The notes: generated from the letters alone by a model not told the origin. Positions 25,784 through 35,074 are shown, counted from the first letter of the stretch. The stretch is 64,000 bases of DNA from an uncultured Lachnospiraceae bacterium (GCA_910578555.1 CAJTPS010000004.1:124001-188000); one strand, 5' to 3'. Made by a program: numbers and translations.

Positions 25784-26800
25784 TTACAACAGTCCATCCG
25801 GCCGGACAATCATATCATCCTGCTCATAATCCCTGTCTGCAGCAAGTCCGATCACCTCATTCCAGCGCATGGGTGATATGCCGTTTCCCGGCCGCTTGGC
25901 CGTAAGATTATCTTCCGTAAACAACTCGCCTTGGTGAATCGCTTTCTTCGCCACAATGCTCCTTCGCGCCACATCCCGGTTCTTCAGTTCTGAAGGAGAA
26001 GGCCGCTTGATCCCGTCCCCCAGCGCAGTCTCAATATTGCGGATGGCCTGTACCATCGCGCGCAGTTCCCCGGGTTCTAAGCTCGCCTTGTGGTCCGGTC
26101 CTGCCATATTGCGGTCCAGCGTAAAATGCTTCTCGATCACCACCGCTCCCATAGCGGCGGCCGCAATCGGCACTTCGATTCCCAGCGTATGATCAGAATA
26201 CCCTACGGGCAGCCCTGTCTCTTCCCCTAAAGCACGCATAGCGCGCAGGTTCACGTCCTGCATGGGCGTAGGATACTCCGTATTACAATGCAGCAGCGTG
26301 ATCGCACCGCTCCCGTTTTCCTGAAGCACCCGAACCGCCGCTTTCACCTCTCCCATATCGCACATACCGGTAGACATGATGACCGGCCTGCCGGTTCTGC
26401 CGATCTCCCGCAGGTAGGGATAGTTCGTGATCTCACCGGAAGGAATCTTCATGACGGCAATGCCGCAGTCCGTAAGCAGCTTAATGCTGTCCGTATCAAA
26501 CGGCGTGGACAGAAACATGATTCCCTGTTCTTCGCAGGATCGGATGAGTTCCTGATGCATCTCCTCCGTCAACTCCAGTTTCTTCAGCATCTCATACTGA
26601 GACTCCTGTCTGTCCGACGTATTTCTCTTCTGGTATGCCGCCTTCTGCGCATCTTTACGCACAATGCAGTCTGTTTTAAACGTCTGGAATTTCACTGCAT
26701 CGGCGCCTGCCTGCGCCGCCGCCTCTATCATTTTTGCGGCAAGCTCCGGACTCCCGTTATGGTTTACCCCCGCTTCCGCTATCACAAATATCTTACTCAT
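25784..26800 (-). CDS. neuB: NeuB/LegI-type nonulosonic acid synthase (copy 2)
   Basis: About 338 residues. Motifs: IFVIAEAGVNHNGSPELAAK at the N-terminus, DAVKFQTFKTD, KIPSGEITNYPYLREIGRTG, VGYSDHTLGIEV, VIEKHFTLDRNMAGPDHKAS, then a C-terminal SAF domain with KAIHQGELFTEDNL and RPGNGI. These are complete and closer to the family consensus than copy 1, which has EGCDNHMG in place of EAGVNHNG. I start it at 26800; the longer frame overlaps the upstream glycosyltransferase gene and lacks family sequence. The likely partners are neuC and neuA copy 2 at 18.7-22.7 kb. Confidence 0.88.
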   Translation of the reverse strand: MSKIFVIAEAGVNHNGSPELAAKMIEAAAQAGADAVKFQTFKTDCIVRKDAQKAAYQKRNTSDRQESQYEMLKKLELTEEMHQELIRSCEEQGIMFLSTPFDTDSIKLLTDCGIAVMKIPSGEITNYPYLREIGRTGRPVIMSTGMCDMGEVKAAVRVLQENGSGAITLLHCNTEYPTPMQDVNLRAMRALGEETGLPVGYSDHTLGIEVPIAAAAMGAVVIEKHFTLDRNMAGPDHKASLEPGELRAMVQAIRNIETALGDGIKRPSPSELKNRDVARRSIVAKKAIHQGELFTEDNLTAKRPGNGISPMRWNEVIGLAADRDYEQDDMIVRPDGLL

Positions 26801-26829
26801 TCCGGATTTCCCGCCCTTCTTACATTCGT

Positions 26830-27750
26830 TTACCGATAATATGCCGATCTGCCGAACTTCTTCCTGCGATAATCCGCTATACCCCTGCAGGTCGCCAGCA
26901 CCAGTGTCTTCCTGCCGCGCAGCAGCCACAGCATACAGCACGCCGCCCTGTTCACGGCATAATAGAGCAGGAATAACGGATATCTTGCTCCCAGATGCAG
27001 CCGGTTGCACAACAGCCAGTTGCGTGCAATATAGTAAGCACATAACGGGCTGTCCGCGCCTTTGGAACTGGCGCCGACTTTATGCCAGACAACCGCCCGC
27101 GGACAGTAATAGATTGCGATTCCCATTCTCTGCAGTCGGAAACAGTACTCCGTGTCCTCATAATACAGGAAGAATTTTTCATCCAGAACCCCCGCCCGGT
27201 CGATTACCGTTCCCGGCAGCAACAGGCAGCAGCCGGTAGCGAACCCGATCTGACATTCCTGATCAAACTGTCCTTCCTCTTTCTGATCCAGTCCGGTGTG
27301 GCGCACCTTGCGGATCAGCGGCGACACTTCACCACCCGCCGACCAGAACACGTCTCTCCTGTCACTATAATATATTTTCGGCGCAATCATGCTGTCCGGA
27401 TGCCTGCCCGCACATTTAAGCAGCTCCGCCAGCAGATCTTCCCGCACCTCCGTATCATTGTTGAGAAGCAGAACATAATCTGCGCCCCATGCCTTTGCCC
27501 GGCGGATTCCGGCATTATTCGCATAAGAAAATCCATAGTTATCGTTAAGAAGAATCATCTCTACTCTGCGATCAGTCCCGTAGCGCTCCTGTATGATCTG
27601 CATGGAATCATCCTGTGATGCATTATCCACGACATATATCTTCATCTCGCCGGGTTCTCCCCCGCAATTTTTCTGCGCGAAAAGAGAATCTATGCATGCC
27701 GTATTATATTGTCTGCCGTTATAATTCACCAGAATCACTGCAATTTTCAT
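26830..27750 (-). CDS. GT2 glycosyltransferase, rhamnosyltransferase-like
   Basis: About 306 residues, GT-A fold. It begins MKIAVILVNYNGRQYNTACI, with VDNASQDDSMQII, NDNYGFSYANNAGIRRA, the DxD-type motif LLLNNDTEV near residue 100, and KFFLYYEDTEYCFRLQRMGI, a hallmark of the WbbL/RfbN type of family 2. The ATG at 27750 has AGAGG at a 7-nt spacing and is preferred to the ATG two codons earlier. Rhamnose or another dTDP/UDP sugar may be the donor; the sequence does not say. It lies 29 nt upstream of neuB copy 2. Confidence 0.8.
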   Translation of the reverse strand: MKIAVILVNYNGRQYNTACIDSLFAQKNCGGEPGEMKIYVVDNASQDDSMQIIQERYGTDRRVEMILLNDNYGFSYANNAGIRRAKAWGADYVLLLNNDTEVREDLLAELLKCAGRHPDSMIAPKIYYSDRRDVFWSAGGEVSPLIRKVRHTGLDQKEEGQFDQECQIGFATGCCLLLPGTVIDRAGVLDEKFFLYYEDTEYCFRLQRMGIAIYYCPRAVVWHKVGASSKGADSPLCAYYIARNWLLCNRLHLGARYPLFLLYYAVNRAACCMLWLLRGRKTLVLATCRGIADYRRKKFGRSAYYR

Positions 27751-27822
27751 GCTCATACCTCTTGTCCGCTGCAGCATACATTTTGTACATCCGCACGCTT
27801 CACTGCCGCAGAAGAAATCATC

Positions 27823-28962
27823 TCAGGCTTCACCGCTTCCCAGCATCTCCCTCAATAACCGATCATATTTGCGCGTAAGCTTCTCCTGATCATAGGCCGT
27901 GAAATCCACTTCACCGATCCTGTTTACCGGCTCCTGCATGACCTTGATCCAGGCCTCCACATCGTAAGGGTCCGTCACATAATTCGCCTTGCCCTGCGTC
28001 ACTTCGGGAATACATGTCCTGTCCGTCGCGATGACGATCGTCCCAAAGAGCATCGCCTCGACAGGCGGCATCCCGAATCCCTCAAACACACTGGGAAACA
28101 GGAATGCCCGGCTGTATTTATACAGGGCATTGCGCTCGGCATTTTCTACAAATCCTGTCAGCGTGATGCAGCCGTCCAGCCCTCTGTCCCGTATCTGCTT
28201 CTCCAGCGCTGTCCTGCTCTCACCGTTTACACCGGAGATCAGGAGTCTGCCGGGCAGATCGATCTTTTGCTCCCTGATCCTGTTGATGACTTCAATGAGC
28301 GTGTTCAGATTCTTATGAGGTATCAGCTGTGCGACCGTATAATAATACGCATTCTCCTCCACGCCATACTTCTCAGACAGCTCCGTCATCGGAATGATCT
28401 CGTGCGCATCTACCGTAATGGGATTATAAATGGTCGTGATCTTCTCCGGATTCACATGATACCTGTTGATTATGTCGTCTCTTACCCAGTCGGATATTGC
28501 CACGATATGTTTAGACAAATGAACATCCAGCCACCAGCACAGACGTGAATAGGCAATCTCATGAAAAGGATGATATTGCGGATAATGCGCTGCCTGCAGA
28601 TCGTGGATCACATTGAGATAAGTTATGCCGCCATTAAACAGAGGGCGGCAGTATACGGGAATAAAACATTTTCTGATGTGCCTGCCGCGCAGCAGTCTGT
28701 TCTGACAGAAGAACTGCCAGAGGATGCGCTTTGCGATATGTGCGGACTCTATGTTGACCTCCAGCAGAGTAATCCTTTCGTCCTCCGCATAATGCTCCAG
28801 TGAAGCCTTATTATCTTTTGAAACCATCAGATAAAAATGAAAGTCTTCCTTCAGCCGCAGAAAACCGTCCAGCAGATTTCTGATATAGAATTCGGTTCCG
28901 CCCACCTGTCTGGGCCGCAGCCATAATAAGTCGATCGCAATTTCCATTCTTTCAGACATCAT
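27823..28962 (-). CDS. GT4 glycosyltransferase
   Basis: A 379-residue GT-B enzyme. The N-terminal domain has IAIDLLWLRPRQVGGTEFYI with the glycine pair of the acceptor loop and YLNVIHDLQAAHYP; the C-terminal donor domain has YYYTVAQLIPHKNLNTLIEV, LTGFVENAERNALY and the E-x7-E motif in FPSVFEGFGMPPVEAMLFG. All usual family 4 residues are present. The start overlaps the stop of the DUF2304 gene by about 11 nt; the ATG at 28947 (MEIAIDLLWL) is a possible alternative. Retaining mechanism is expected for the family; donor and acceptor are unknown. Confidence 0.82.
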   Translation of the reverse strand: MMSERMEIAIDLLWLRPRQVGGTEFYIRNLLDGFLRLKEDFHFYLMVSKDNKASLEHYAEDERITLLEVNIESAHIAKRILWQFFCQNRLLRGRHIRKCFIPVYCRPLFNGGITYLNVIHDLQAAHYPQYHPFHEIAYSRLCWWLDVHLSKHIVAISDWVRDDIINRYHVNPEKITTIYNPITVDAHEIIPMTELSEKYGVEENAYYYTVAQLIPHKNLNTLIEVINRIREQKIDLPGRLLISGVNGESRTALEKQIRDRGLDGCITLTGFVENAERNALYKYSRAFLFPSVFEGFGMPPVEAMLFGTIVIATDRTCIPEVTQGKANYVTDPYDVEAWIKVMQEPVNRIGEVDFTAYDQEKLTRKYDRLLREMLGSGEA

Positions 28963-29383
28963 GCCGCCTTTCCTGTTGTGTCTTTTGTCCGTCTTCCCGC
29001 TTCCCGGGAATCTTCTCCGGTCTGTCGTTCTTCCCGTCCTCCAGCTCCCGAATCCGCTTATCCAGAATACCGATCTCCTGGACGAGCAATCTGATTTTCA
29101 TATTCTGTCTGGACGCTATGGAAGTAAGCGCCATCAGAATCATAAGCATAAACCCGATCGCGATAATAAAAAGACCGTTCATGTTATCCTGAATACCAAA
29201 CAGATGTATGATGCGTTCCAGCAGCTCCGGAAAAATGACAAGGATGCCCATCACTACCCCGGCCAGAAGCCACAAAAGCGTATATTTCAGGTTCAACGCA
29301 CGGTTTTTCAGGAAATATAATATAATGATAAAATAACATATAACTGCTGCAATCAGTGTAACGCGTAGTGTAGACGGAATCAT
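28952..29383 (-). CDS. DUF2304 family small membrane protein
   Basis: A 143-residue protein with three hydrophobic segments (about residues 6-24, 35-53 and 69-88) followed by a charged coiled-coil-like tail (LLVQEIGILDKRIRELEDGK) rich in Lys, Glu and Arg. This matches DUF2304, which is very often encoded next to DPM1-like glycosyltransferases and has been suggested to help move or stabilise polyprenyl-phosphate sugars. Here its start overlaps the DPM1-like gene stop by 4 nt. It may work with that enzyme and with the GT-C-like protein at 30.2-31.7 kb. Confidence 0.8.
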   Translation of the reverse strand: MIPSTLRVTLIAAVICYFIIILYFLKNRALNLKYTLLWLLAGVVMGILVIFPELLERIIHLFGIQDNMNGLFIIAIGFMLMILMALTSIASRQNMKIRLLVQEIGILDKRIRELEDGKNDRPEKIPGKREDGQKTQQERRHDV

Positions 29384-30099
29384 CTCTTCGCCCTCCTGAA
29401 ACCATAGCTTAACCGGCCGATCATAATCGCCAGTGTCACCTTGACCATATAATAGACAGACTTTCGAAGCGTAATGGAACTCGTACCGCCTTCCCGTGCC
29501 TTCATCCTAACCGGAATCTCCACGACCCTGCCTCTGTGCATAATGGCGGTGACGATGGCCTCCGGTTCCGGATAATCCGTAGGGTAATCCCTGGCATAGA
29601 TATCAATAAACATTTTGTTCACTGCCCGGAAACCACTTGTCACATCCATGATCCGCTTCCCGGTAGTCAGCCTGATCAGCAAACTTAATATGCCGATGCC
29701 GATGCGCCTTGACTGAGAGGACTGAAACCCTTCTTTCTCAAGGAATCTGGAGCCGATGACAATATCCGCTTCCCCGTCGAGAATGGGACGCAGCATATTC
29801 TCCAGATAAGCAATGTCATGTTGTCCGTCCCCGTCCATCTGCACTGCGATATCGTAACCGTTCTTGCGCGCGTATACATATCCCGCCTGAACCGCGCCGC
29901 CGATACCGAGATTAATGGGCAGATCCAGGTAACTGAAATGTGCGCTTTCACAGATGCCCAGCGTATCGTCCGTGGACCCGTCGTTGACGATCAGATAGTC
30001 GTACTGCGGCGCCGTGTCCAACAGATGACGCATAACACTTTCGATATTCTCCGACTCATTATATGCCGGAATAATAATCAGCACTTTAGCCTCCATCAT
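29380..30099 (-). CDS. DPM1-like GT2 polyprenyl-phosphate glycosyltransferase
   Basis: About 240 residues. It starts MMEAKVLIIIPAYNESENIE, with LIVNDGSTDDTLGI, GIGGAVQAGYVYA, the DxD motif in VQMDGDGQHDIAYL near residue 95, and VIGSRFLEKEGF. The end is basic and lacks the paired C-terminal membrane helices of CsbB-type proteins, so a partner such as DUF2304 may be needed. I place the start at 30099, where GGGGAG precedes the ATG by about 9 nt. The family moves a sugar from a nucleotide donor to undecaprenyl phosphate on the inner leaflet. Confidence 0.82.
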   Translation of the reverse strand: MMEAKVLIIIPAYNESENIESVMRHLLDTAPQYDYLIVNDGSTDDTLGICESAHFSYLDLPINLGIGGAVQAGYVYARKNGYDIAVQMDGDGQHDIAYLENMLRPILDGEADIVIGSRFLEKEGFQSSQSRRIGIGILSLLIRLTTGKRIMDVTSGFRAVNKMFIDIYARDYPTDYPEPEAIVTAIMHRGRVVEIPVRMKAREGGTSSITLRKSVYYMVKVTLAIMIGRLSYGFRRAKR

Positions 30100-30166
30100 A
30101 TCATTGATCTCCCCTGTTTCTCTACAATTTCCGCTGCGCAAATCCCCCCAGGGCAGTCCCTTTCTC

Positions 30167-31735
30167 TTAACGTCTGCCGCGGTGTCTGAAACGGTCTGCA
30201 ATCCGTTCCACAAAGCCATGCAGATATAATCTCCACAACTGCATAAACAGCAGGAAATAGGCTATATAGAAAATCCCGAAATTATATACCAGATATCTCT
30301 GCTGTCCAAAAAATACCAGCGAGATCACCAATACAAGAATCAGGTTCGTACTCAGTACGCTGCACATGAACTCCCCGTAAGCATTGTCCGCTTTTTTATC
30401 CTTATACGCCCAGATCATCAGTGCCGCCGCAGTTACATATAAGAACAGGGTGACCAGATGACACAATAGATAGATCTGTTTGATCTGGAAGAAGACCGTA
30501 CAGATGAACGCCTGCGGCAGCAGCATTAGCGTGTGATACAGGAATCTCCCGAAATGCGCCATAATCAGAGTCAAGCCGATCTTAATCTGATTCGTGTTTC
30601 TGACGGAAGAATAATTATTGCTGTATATAAGCTCCGGATAATTCTCGGTATAAAATCTGTTCTGCCGGTAGTAACAGTGTCCGCCAAGGCGCCCGATCCC
30701 GGCTACAATATCCTGCCACATCCACAATCCCGTCTGCGCGTACTCATAGCGGTACCCCGCTTTATCCACATGCGGATATAAGAAAAGATACAGTTCTCTC
30801 ACCTGCTCATCCTCAAACAGAAGATAATCCTCATAATCAGCCTCATACATCCCTCTGGAAAAAATCAGGGTAACGTATTGACTGGTCGTGATTACCGGCT
30901 TTGCCGGCGTTACCTGCTGCTTTTGCTCTGTCTCCGGTAACTCCGAAGCGGCATCGCTCTTCATCTGCTGCTCTTTCTTCTGTTCTTCCCTTCTCATCTC
31001 GGTCTTCATATTCTGAAAATCGGCGCTGACTCTCCCGACAGTCCATACACCGGCAAGCCCTATGATCGCACAGCAAACCATGCCGGCCAGAAACCGTAAT
31101 ACCTTCCTGCCCTTTGCTGCTTCCGCAGCCCCGGGCCGCAGAACCGCGATATAGACACAGACCGCACCGCACACTCCGAAAAGAATCTGCATCTGCGAAC
31201 GAATCAGCGCCATCAGCAGAGACATAGCGCACAGAGCGGCGAGCCATTTCAGGCTTTTACTCCACACGGCCTGTAATAACGCCGCCATAAACAAATAGAA
31301 TAACGCATACGCGACACCCTCTGTCACGATCTCATGCGTTGTCATTGCCCCCGGCATATTCGTTGTAAAAGGGATCAGTGCAAAAGCATAACAGATATAG
31401 GATTCCCAATATCTGAGCCGGAACTTTTTCCTGATGAGAGCGATAAACACGATTACACACACAGTGGCAAGAACCGCCTGTTGTATCACCACCGCATACA
31501 GATATCCCGCTTCCCCGAACAGCAGCTTATTGCCGTGCAGAAACAGCGGATATCCCGGCATGACGCCTTCCATCGCGGAGTAGAGATTCATATACGCCGG
31601 GCTGTCATCATACAGCACATACCCTCTCTCACCGGGGATCAAAAATATAAACAGTGACAGAATCACCAGCGATATATAAAACAGACGTTCTTTTTCTTTT
31701 CCGCTGCGCTGTACAAACTTACTGTATTCTGACAT
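30167..31735 (-). CDS. GT-C-like polytopic membrane glycosyltransferase
   Basis: A 522-residue membrane protein with about 10-11 helices. After the first helix comes GYVLYDDSPAYMNLYSAMEG; the acidic pair in this first outer loop is the usual catalytic region of GT-C enzymes that use polyprenyl-phosphate sugars. A hydrophilic insert rich in Glu, Lys and Gln lies at about residues 238-275 between helices. No close named homologue comes to mind. Next to a DPM1-like GT2 and DUF2304 it fits a three-part system: sugar to lipid carrier, flip, then transfer outside the cell. The function is inferred from layout. Confidence 0.65.
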   Translation of the reverse strand: MSEYSKFVQRSGKEKERLFYISLVILSLFIFLIPGERGYVLYDDSPAYMNLYSAMEGVMPGYPLFLHGNKLLFGEAGYLYAVVIQQAVLATVCVIVFIALIRKKFRLRYWESYICYAFALIPFTTNMPGAMTTHEIVTEGVAYALFYLFMAALLQAVWSKSLKWLAALCAMSLLMALIRSQMQILFGVCGAVCVYIAVLRPGAAEAAKGRKVLRFLAGMVCCAIIGLAGVWTVGRVSADFQNMKTEMRREEQKKEQQMKSDAASELPETEQKQQVTPAKPVITTSQYVTLIFSRGMYEADYEDYLLFEDEQVRELYLFLYPHVDKAGYRYEYAQTGLWMWQDIVAGIGRLGGHCYYRQNRFYTENYPELIYSNNYSSVRNTNQIKIGLTLIMAHFGRFLYHTLMLLPQAFICTVFFQIKQIYLLCHLVTLFLYVTAAALMIWAYKDKKADNAYGEFMCSVLSTNLILVLVISLVFFGQQRYLVYNFGIFYIAYFLLFMQLWRLYLHGFVERIADRFRHRGRR

Positions 31736-31762
31736 AACCGTCTCCTGTCTTCGATGTCATCT

Positions 31763-33535
31763 TCACTGTTCCCCAAACACTTCGTCCTTACTCTTCCCGA
31801 CTACCTTGCCGTCCTCAACCTCGTAGATCATATCCACATTGCGGATGGTCGTCAGTCTGTGTGCAATGATGATCATCGTCTTCGTTCCCTGCAGATTCTC
31901 CACTGCCTCCATTACGGCCGCCTCCGTATCATTGTCCAGTGCCGAGGTCGCCTCGTCGAGTACAAGTATCTCCGGATCATGATAGAGCGCCCTCGCAATT
32001 CCGATACGCTGTCTCTGTCCGCCGGATAATCTGACACCCCTGTCACCTACAATCGTATCCAGGCCGTGCGGCAGGCTGTCTATAAATTCCGTAAGCTGTG
32101 CCTTAGACACCGCAAGCTTTACGGCTGTCTCGTCTATCTCAGATGCTTTCACACCGAAAGCAATATTATTGCGGATCGTGTCGTCTGAGAGATAGATCAC
32201 CTGCGGAATATAGCCGACCTGCGCATGAAATGTCCTGGGTTTCTCATGCACATTCAATCCATCCGCCATAATCCTTCCCTCCTGTGGTTCGAGAAGCCCC
32301 AGTATAATATCCACCATCGTCGTCTTGCCGGCTCCGGATGCACCGATAAAAGCCACTGTGCTGCCCTTGGGAATTGCAAAATCCGCCTCTCTGATCACCG
32401 GCTCCTCCACATTCGGATAAGTATATGTCACATGCTCCACGCGAATCTCATTCTTCAGATTCCATTCTTCTTTCACTTCGCTGTCCTGTTTCTCGACATA
32501 AGAGGCAATCTCATTCAGATCATGATAGACCAGGTCAACCGACGGCAGTGCATACAGAATGCTCGTCGTATACTCATTGATCTTACCGACGCTGGGCATC
32601 AGCCGAAGCGCCGCCACCGCGAAGACTGCCAGCTGCGGCAGATAATAGATAACATCCGCCTCCCCGAAATATATCTTAATAATAATCGCAAGCAAAAGCC
32701 CCGTCATACACACGGCTTCCACGATATATTTCGGCAGGATGGAGATTACCCTGCTGATGCGCAGTCCTCTGGCAAACCTTGTATAATAGCCCTGGTACTC
32801 ATCAATAAAATACTGTTCCCTGTCCAGAATCTTAATCTCCTTGATACCTCCCAAAGACTGGTTCATCCACTGGAAGATCATCCCTCTGTAGCGCTGGTTC
32901 TTCTGTCCAAGCCCTCTCGCATACTTCTTCGTGATAAAAAAGAATAGTCCGACACACAGACAAAGCAGTGAAAGAACAACGATCGTGATCGATTTACTCT
33001 CAATCAGCAGAAAAATGCCCAGCACAGCACATGTCACAACTTCCGTGATCAGCTCCAGAGAGTACAGAATCACCTGCATAAACTGTCCGGTATCCTCCTG
33101 CAGGCTCCTCTGCAGAGTGGCAATATTCTTGTTAAGGTGAAACGTATACGGCTCCTTCATGTAAGTGACCAGCAGCCTCGTAGACAGGTTCTTCTGCGTA
33201 TCATAAGAAAACTTGAACATATAGCTTCTCTCGCAGATCAGGTATACATTCTTCACAACATAAATCAAAATGATGAAAGCAGAAAGAAAAGCCAGAAATT
33301 CTTTATTATCCTGACATCCGAGCGTATCGTACATCCATCTCAGATACCATGTTTTCTGAATCGCATCCAGATTCATAAGAATATCGGCAAACGGACTGAA
33401 AACCGCGACGGCCGACAGTTCCAGAAAACTGCCCGCAATCACTGCCACCAGCAGTAACGCAAGCTTCTTCTTATCTCTCCTGTCAAAAATATATCCCAGT
33501 TTATGGAAAAGTCCCTTCATTCCTGTTTTATCCAT
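31763..33535 (-). CDS. PglK-like ABC transporter (fused permease-ATPase), copy 2
   Basis: About 590 residues. Membrane region in residues 1-325, ATPase region from about 360 with Walker A GASGAGKTT, signature LSGGQRQRIGIARAL, Walker B ILVLDEATSALD and switch His in IIAHRLTTIRN. It is very like the transporter at 7.2-9.0 kb throughout, including IPKGSTVAFIGASG and the YLSDDTIRNNIAFGV block, so the two are paralogues. I start it at 33535, with GGGAG 4 nt upstream. It probably flips a lipid-linked glycan. The acetyltransferase stop lies 29 nt upstream. Confidence 0.87.
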   Translation of the reverse strand: MDKTGMKGLFHKLGYIFDRRDKKKLALLLVAVIAGSFLELSAVAVFSPFADILMNLDAIQKTWYLRWMYDTLGCQDNKEFLAFLSAFIILIYVVKNVYLICERSYMFKFSYDTQKNLSTRLLVTYMKEPYTFHLNKNIATLQRSLQEDTGQFMQVILYSLELITEVVTCAVLGIFLLIESKSITIVVLSLLCLCVGLFFFITKKYARGLGQKNQRYRGMIFQWMNQSLGGIKEIKILDREQYFIDEYQGYYTRFARGLRISRVISILPKYIVEAVCMTGLLLAIIIKIYFGEADVIYYLPQLAVFAVAALRLMPSVGKINEYTTSILYALPSVDLVYHDLNEIASYVEKQDSEVKEEWNLKNEIRVEHVTYTYPNVEEPVIREADFAIPKGSTVAFIGASGAGKTTMVDIILGLLEPQEGRIMADGLNVHEKPRTFHAQVGYIPQVIYLSDDTIRNNIAFGVKASEIDETAVKLAVSKAQLTEFIDSLPHGLDTIVGDRGVRLSGGQRQRIGIARALYHDPEILVLDEATSALDNDTEAAVMEAVENLQGTKTMIIIAHRLTTIRNVDMIYEVEDGKVVGKSKDEVFGEQ

Positions 33536-33564
33536 AATCTCCCTTTCCGACACGCCATAACCCG

Positions 33565-34140
33565 CTACTGAAACAGCGCCTGGCACAGATTCGCATGAGA
33601 ATTGTTATCGCTGATCTTCCTTGCCGGCACACCCGCCCATGTCGTTCCCGCTTCCGTAATATCCTTCGTGACAACCGCACCGGCACCGATGGCTACATCA
33701 TCCGCAATGTGCACGGCGCCCACTACTTTAGCGCCGATCCCGAAGAAACAGTTGTCTCCCACGACCGCCGCATCATGACTGCCGCCGTCCGCCATGATCA
33801 CCACGCCTTCCAGCAGCCGGCAGTTCTTGCCGATCTTCGCATTGGCATGTACCCCCAGCATACCGTAGTGCGGGATCGCCAGTCCCTCCTCGAATACGTT
33901 CGGAGAAATGATGAACCCGAGCAGGATACTCAGTCTGTGAAACCGAAACTTATAATATTTCCGAATGATCGCGGCTGCCGGACCTTTTTTACAATTTGTA
34001 TAGTATTCAATCTTGCGCAGCAGGATCTCAAATTTCCATGTCTCATCGCCGAACAGCTTCGGCCTCCTGTCTTCGGAGTGCCCGAGCGCGATCCGGTCCT
34101 GCTGTAAATAATATCTGTACTTTTCCTTACTGTCTATCAT
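33565..34140 (-). CDS. Serine-acetyltransferase-like hexapeptide O-acetyltransferase
   Basis: A 191-residue left-handed beta-helix protein. After a helical N-terminus come GLAIPHYGMLGVHANAKIGK, CRLLEGVVIMADGGSHDAAV, VGDNCFFGIGAKVVGAVHIA and DVAIGAGAVVTKDI, the order seen in CysE-like enzymes in capsule loci. The conserved His of the family is in IPHYG. In glycan clusters such proteins usually put acetyl groups on sugars rather than on serine. It lies between the ABC flippase and the GT-D gene, which supports a glycan substrate. Confidence 0.78.
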   Translation of the reverse strand: MIDSKEKYRYYLQQDRIALGHSEDRRPKLFGDETWKFEILLRKIEYYTNCKKGPAAAIIRKYYKFRFHRLSILLGFIISPNVFEEGLAIPHYGMLGVHANAKIGKNCRLLEGVVIMADGGSHDAAVVGDNCFFGIGAKVVGAVHIADDVAIGAGAVVTKDITEAGTTWAGVPARKISDNNSHANLCQALFQ

Positions 34141-34195
34141 ATCCTTTTCTTACCTCTGCCCCATCTGCATCTGTTCAGACCGCCGTACTGTCCTG

Positions 34196-35074
34196 TCACA
34201 GCCACACCTTCACCTGCCGTAAGTATTCCCCGTACGCCTTATCACGCACCGCCGCCTGCCGGTTAGCCTCCTCGCCGGCAATATTATGTTTCTCCAGCGG
34301 CACCTTATCCTTTGCCTTCCTCAGATACCACTCATACTCCATATCCATATTACCGATGTCCAGGACACGATAACCCCGCCGAAACAGTTCGACAGCCAGA
34401 AACTTCGCTGCAACACCGACGGACAGCAGGAACATCCTGTCCTTATCATACAAAAGACATGCATCCAGTATCGCCGGCAGCGCAACGTAAGCATCGCTGG
34501 GCGGACAGATGATCCGCTCTATGCCGGAAGCGCTGTCGAACAGGTTATTGCCGACGCCGTTGTGCGTTCTTGTCCCCTCTACGATCACAATGTCTCTATT
34601 TTCCCATATTTTTCTGATTTTTGCAAACCATCCGTCACACATGCTGCGATCCCCGGCAAAGTAATAACAGCGTGAAACAAATGTAGAGCCGTATACACGA
34701 TGCTTGTTGCAATAACGCTCATATGTCTTCCTGTTAAAAAGCAGATGATCTCTCCAGAACTGCCTGCTTGCCTTATGGTGATCCGACAGTGTCCGGAAAA
34801 TATCCGGGACCGTCACCATAAGATCATCGTATTGGTATGCCAGAATCTCCGCAAGCCCTTCTCCGATCTCCGGAGCCGCCTGCTGCAGCATCAGGTCTAT
34901 GCCCCTGATCATCACGATCTCGCCGTCCCCGAAGCGCACCATGCTCTTGTCGGTATGCAGCAGTTCGTCGATTGTCTCGTCAATCGTATGCACTTTAATC
35001 CGGTTTCGCAGGATGCCTTTTTCATACAGGAAATAGACGATCGCCGCCAGAATGTCCTTAATCTTACGCTTCAT
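34196..35074 (-). CDS. GT-D type glycosyltransferase (DUF1792 family)
   Basis: A 292-residue protein of the SP_1767/DUF1792 type, known in streptococcal adhesin glycosylation (DUF1792 of Dgt), which defined the GT-D fold. The signature is SMVRFGDGEIVMIRGIDL near residue 45 with the metal-binding DGE. Other conserved pieces are VYGSTFVSRCYYF, DIVIVEGTRTHNGVGNNLFD and ILDACLLYDKDRMFLLSVG. The stop is immediately followed by the next gene. It probably adds one hexose in the cytoplasm, possibly glucose as in the known case, but the donor here is not shown. Confidence 0.82.
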   Translation of the reverse strand: MKRKIKDILAAIVYFLYEKGILRNRIKVHTIDETIDELLHTDKSMVRFGDGEIVMIRGIDLMLQQAAPEIGEGLAEILAYQYDDLMVTVPDIFRTLSDHHKASRQFWRDHLLFNRKTYERYCNKHRVYGSTFVSRCYYFAGDRSMCDGWFAKIRKIWENRDIVIVEGTRTHNGVGNNLFDSASGIERIICPPSDAYVALPAILDACLLYDKDRMFLLSVGVAAKFLAVELFRRGYRVLDIGNMDMEYEWYLRKAKDKVPLEKHNIAGEEANRQAAVRDKAYGEYLRQVKVWL

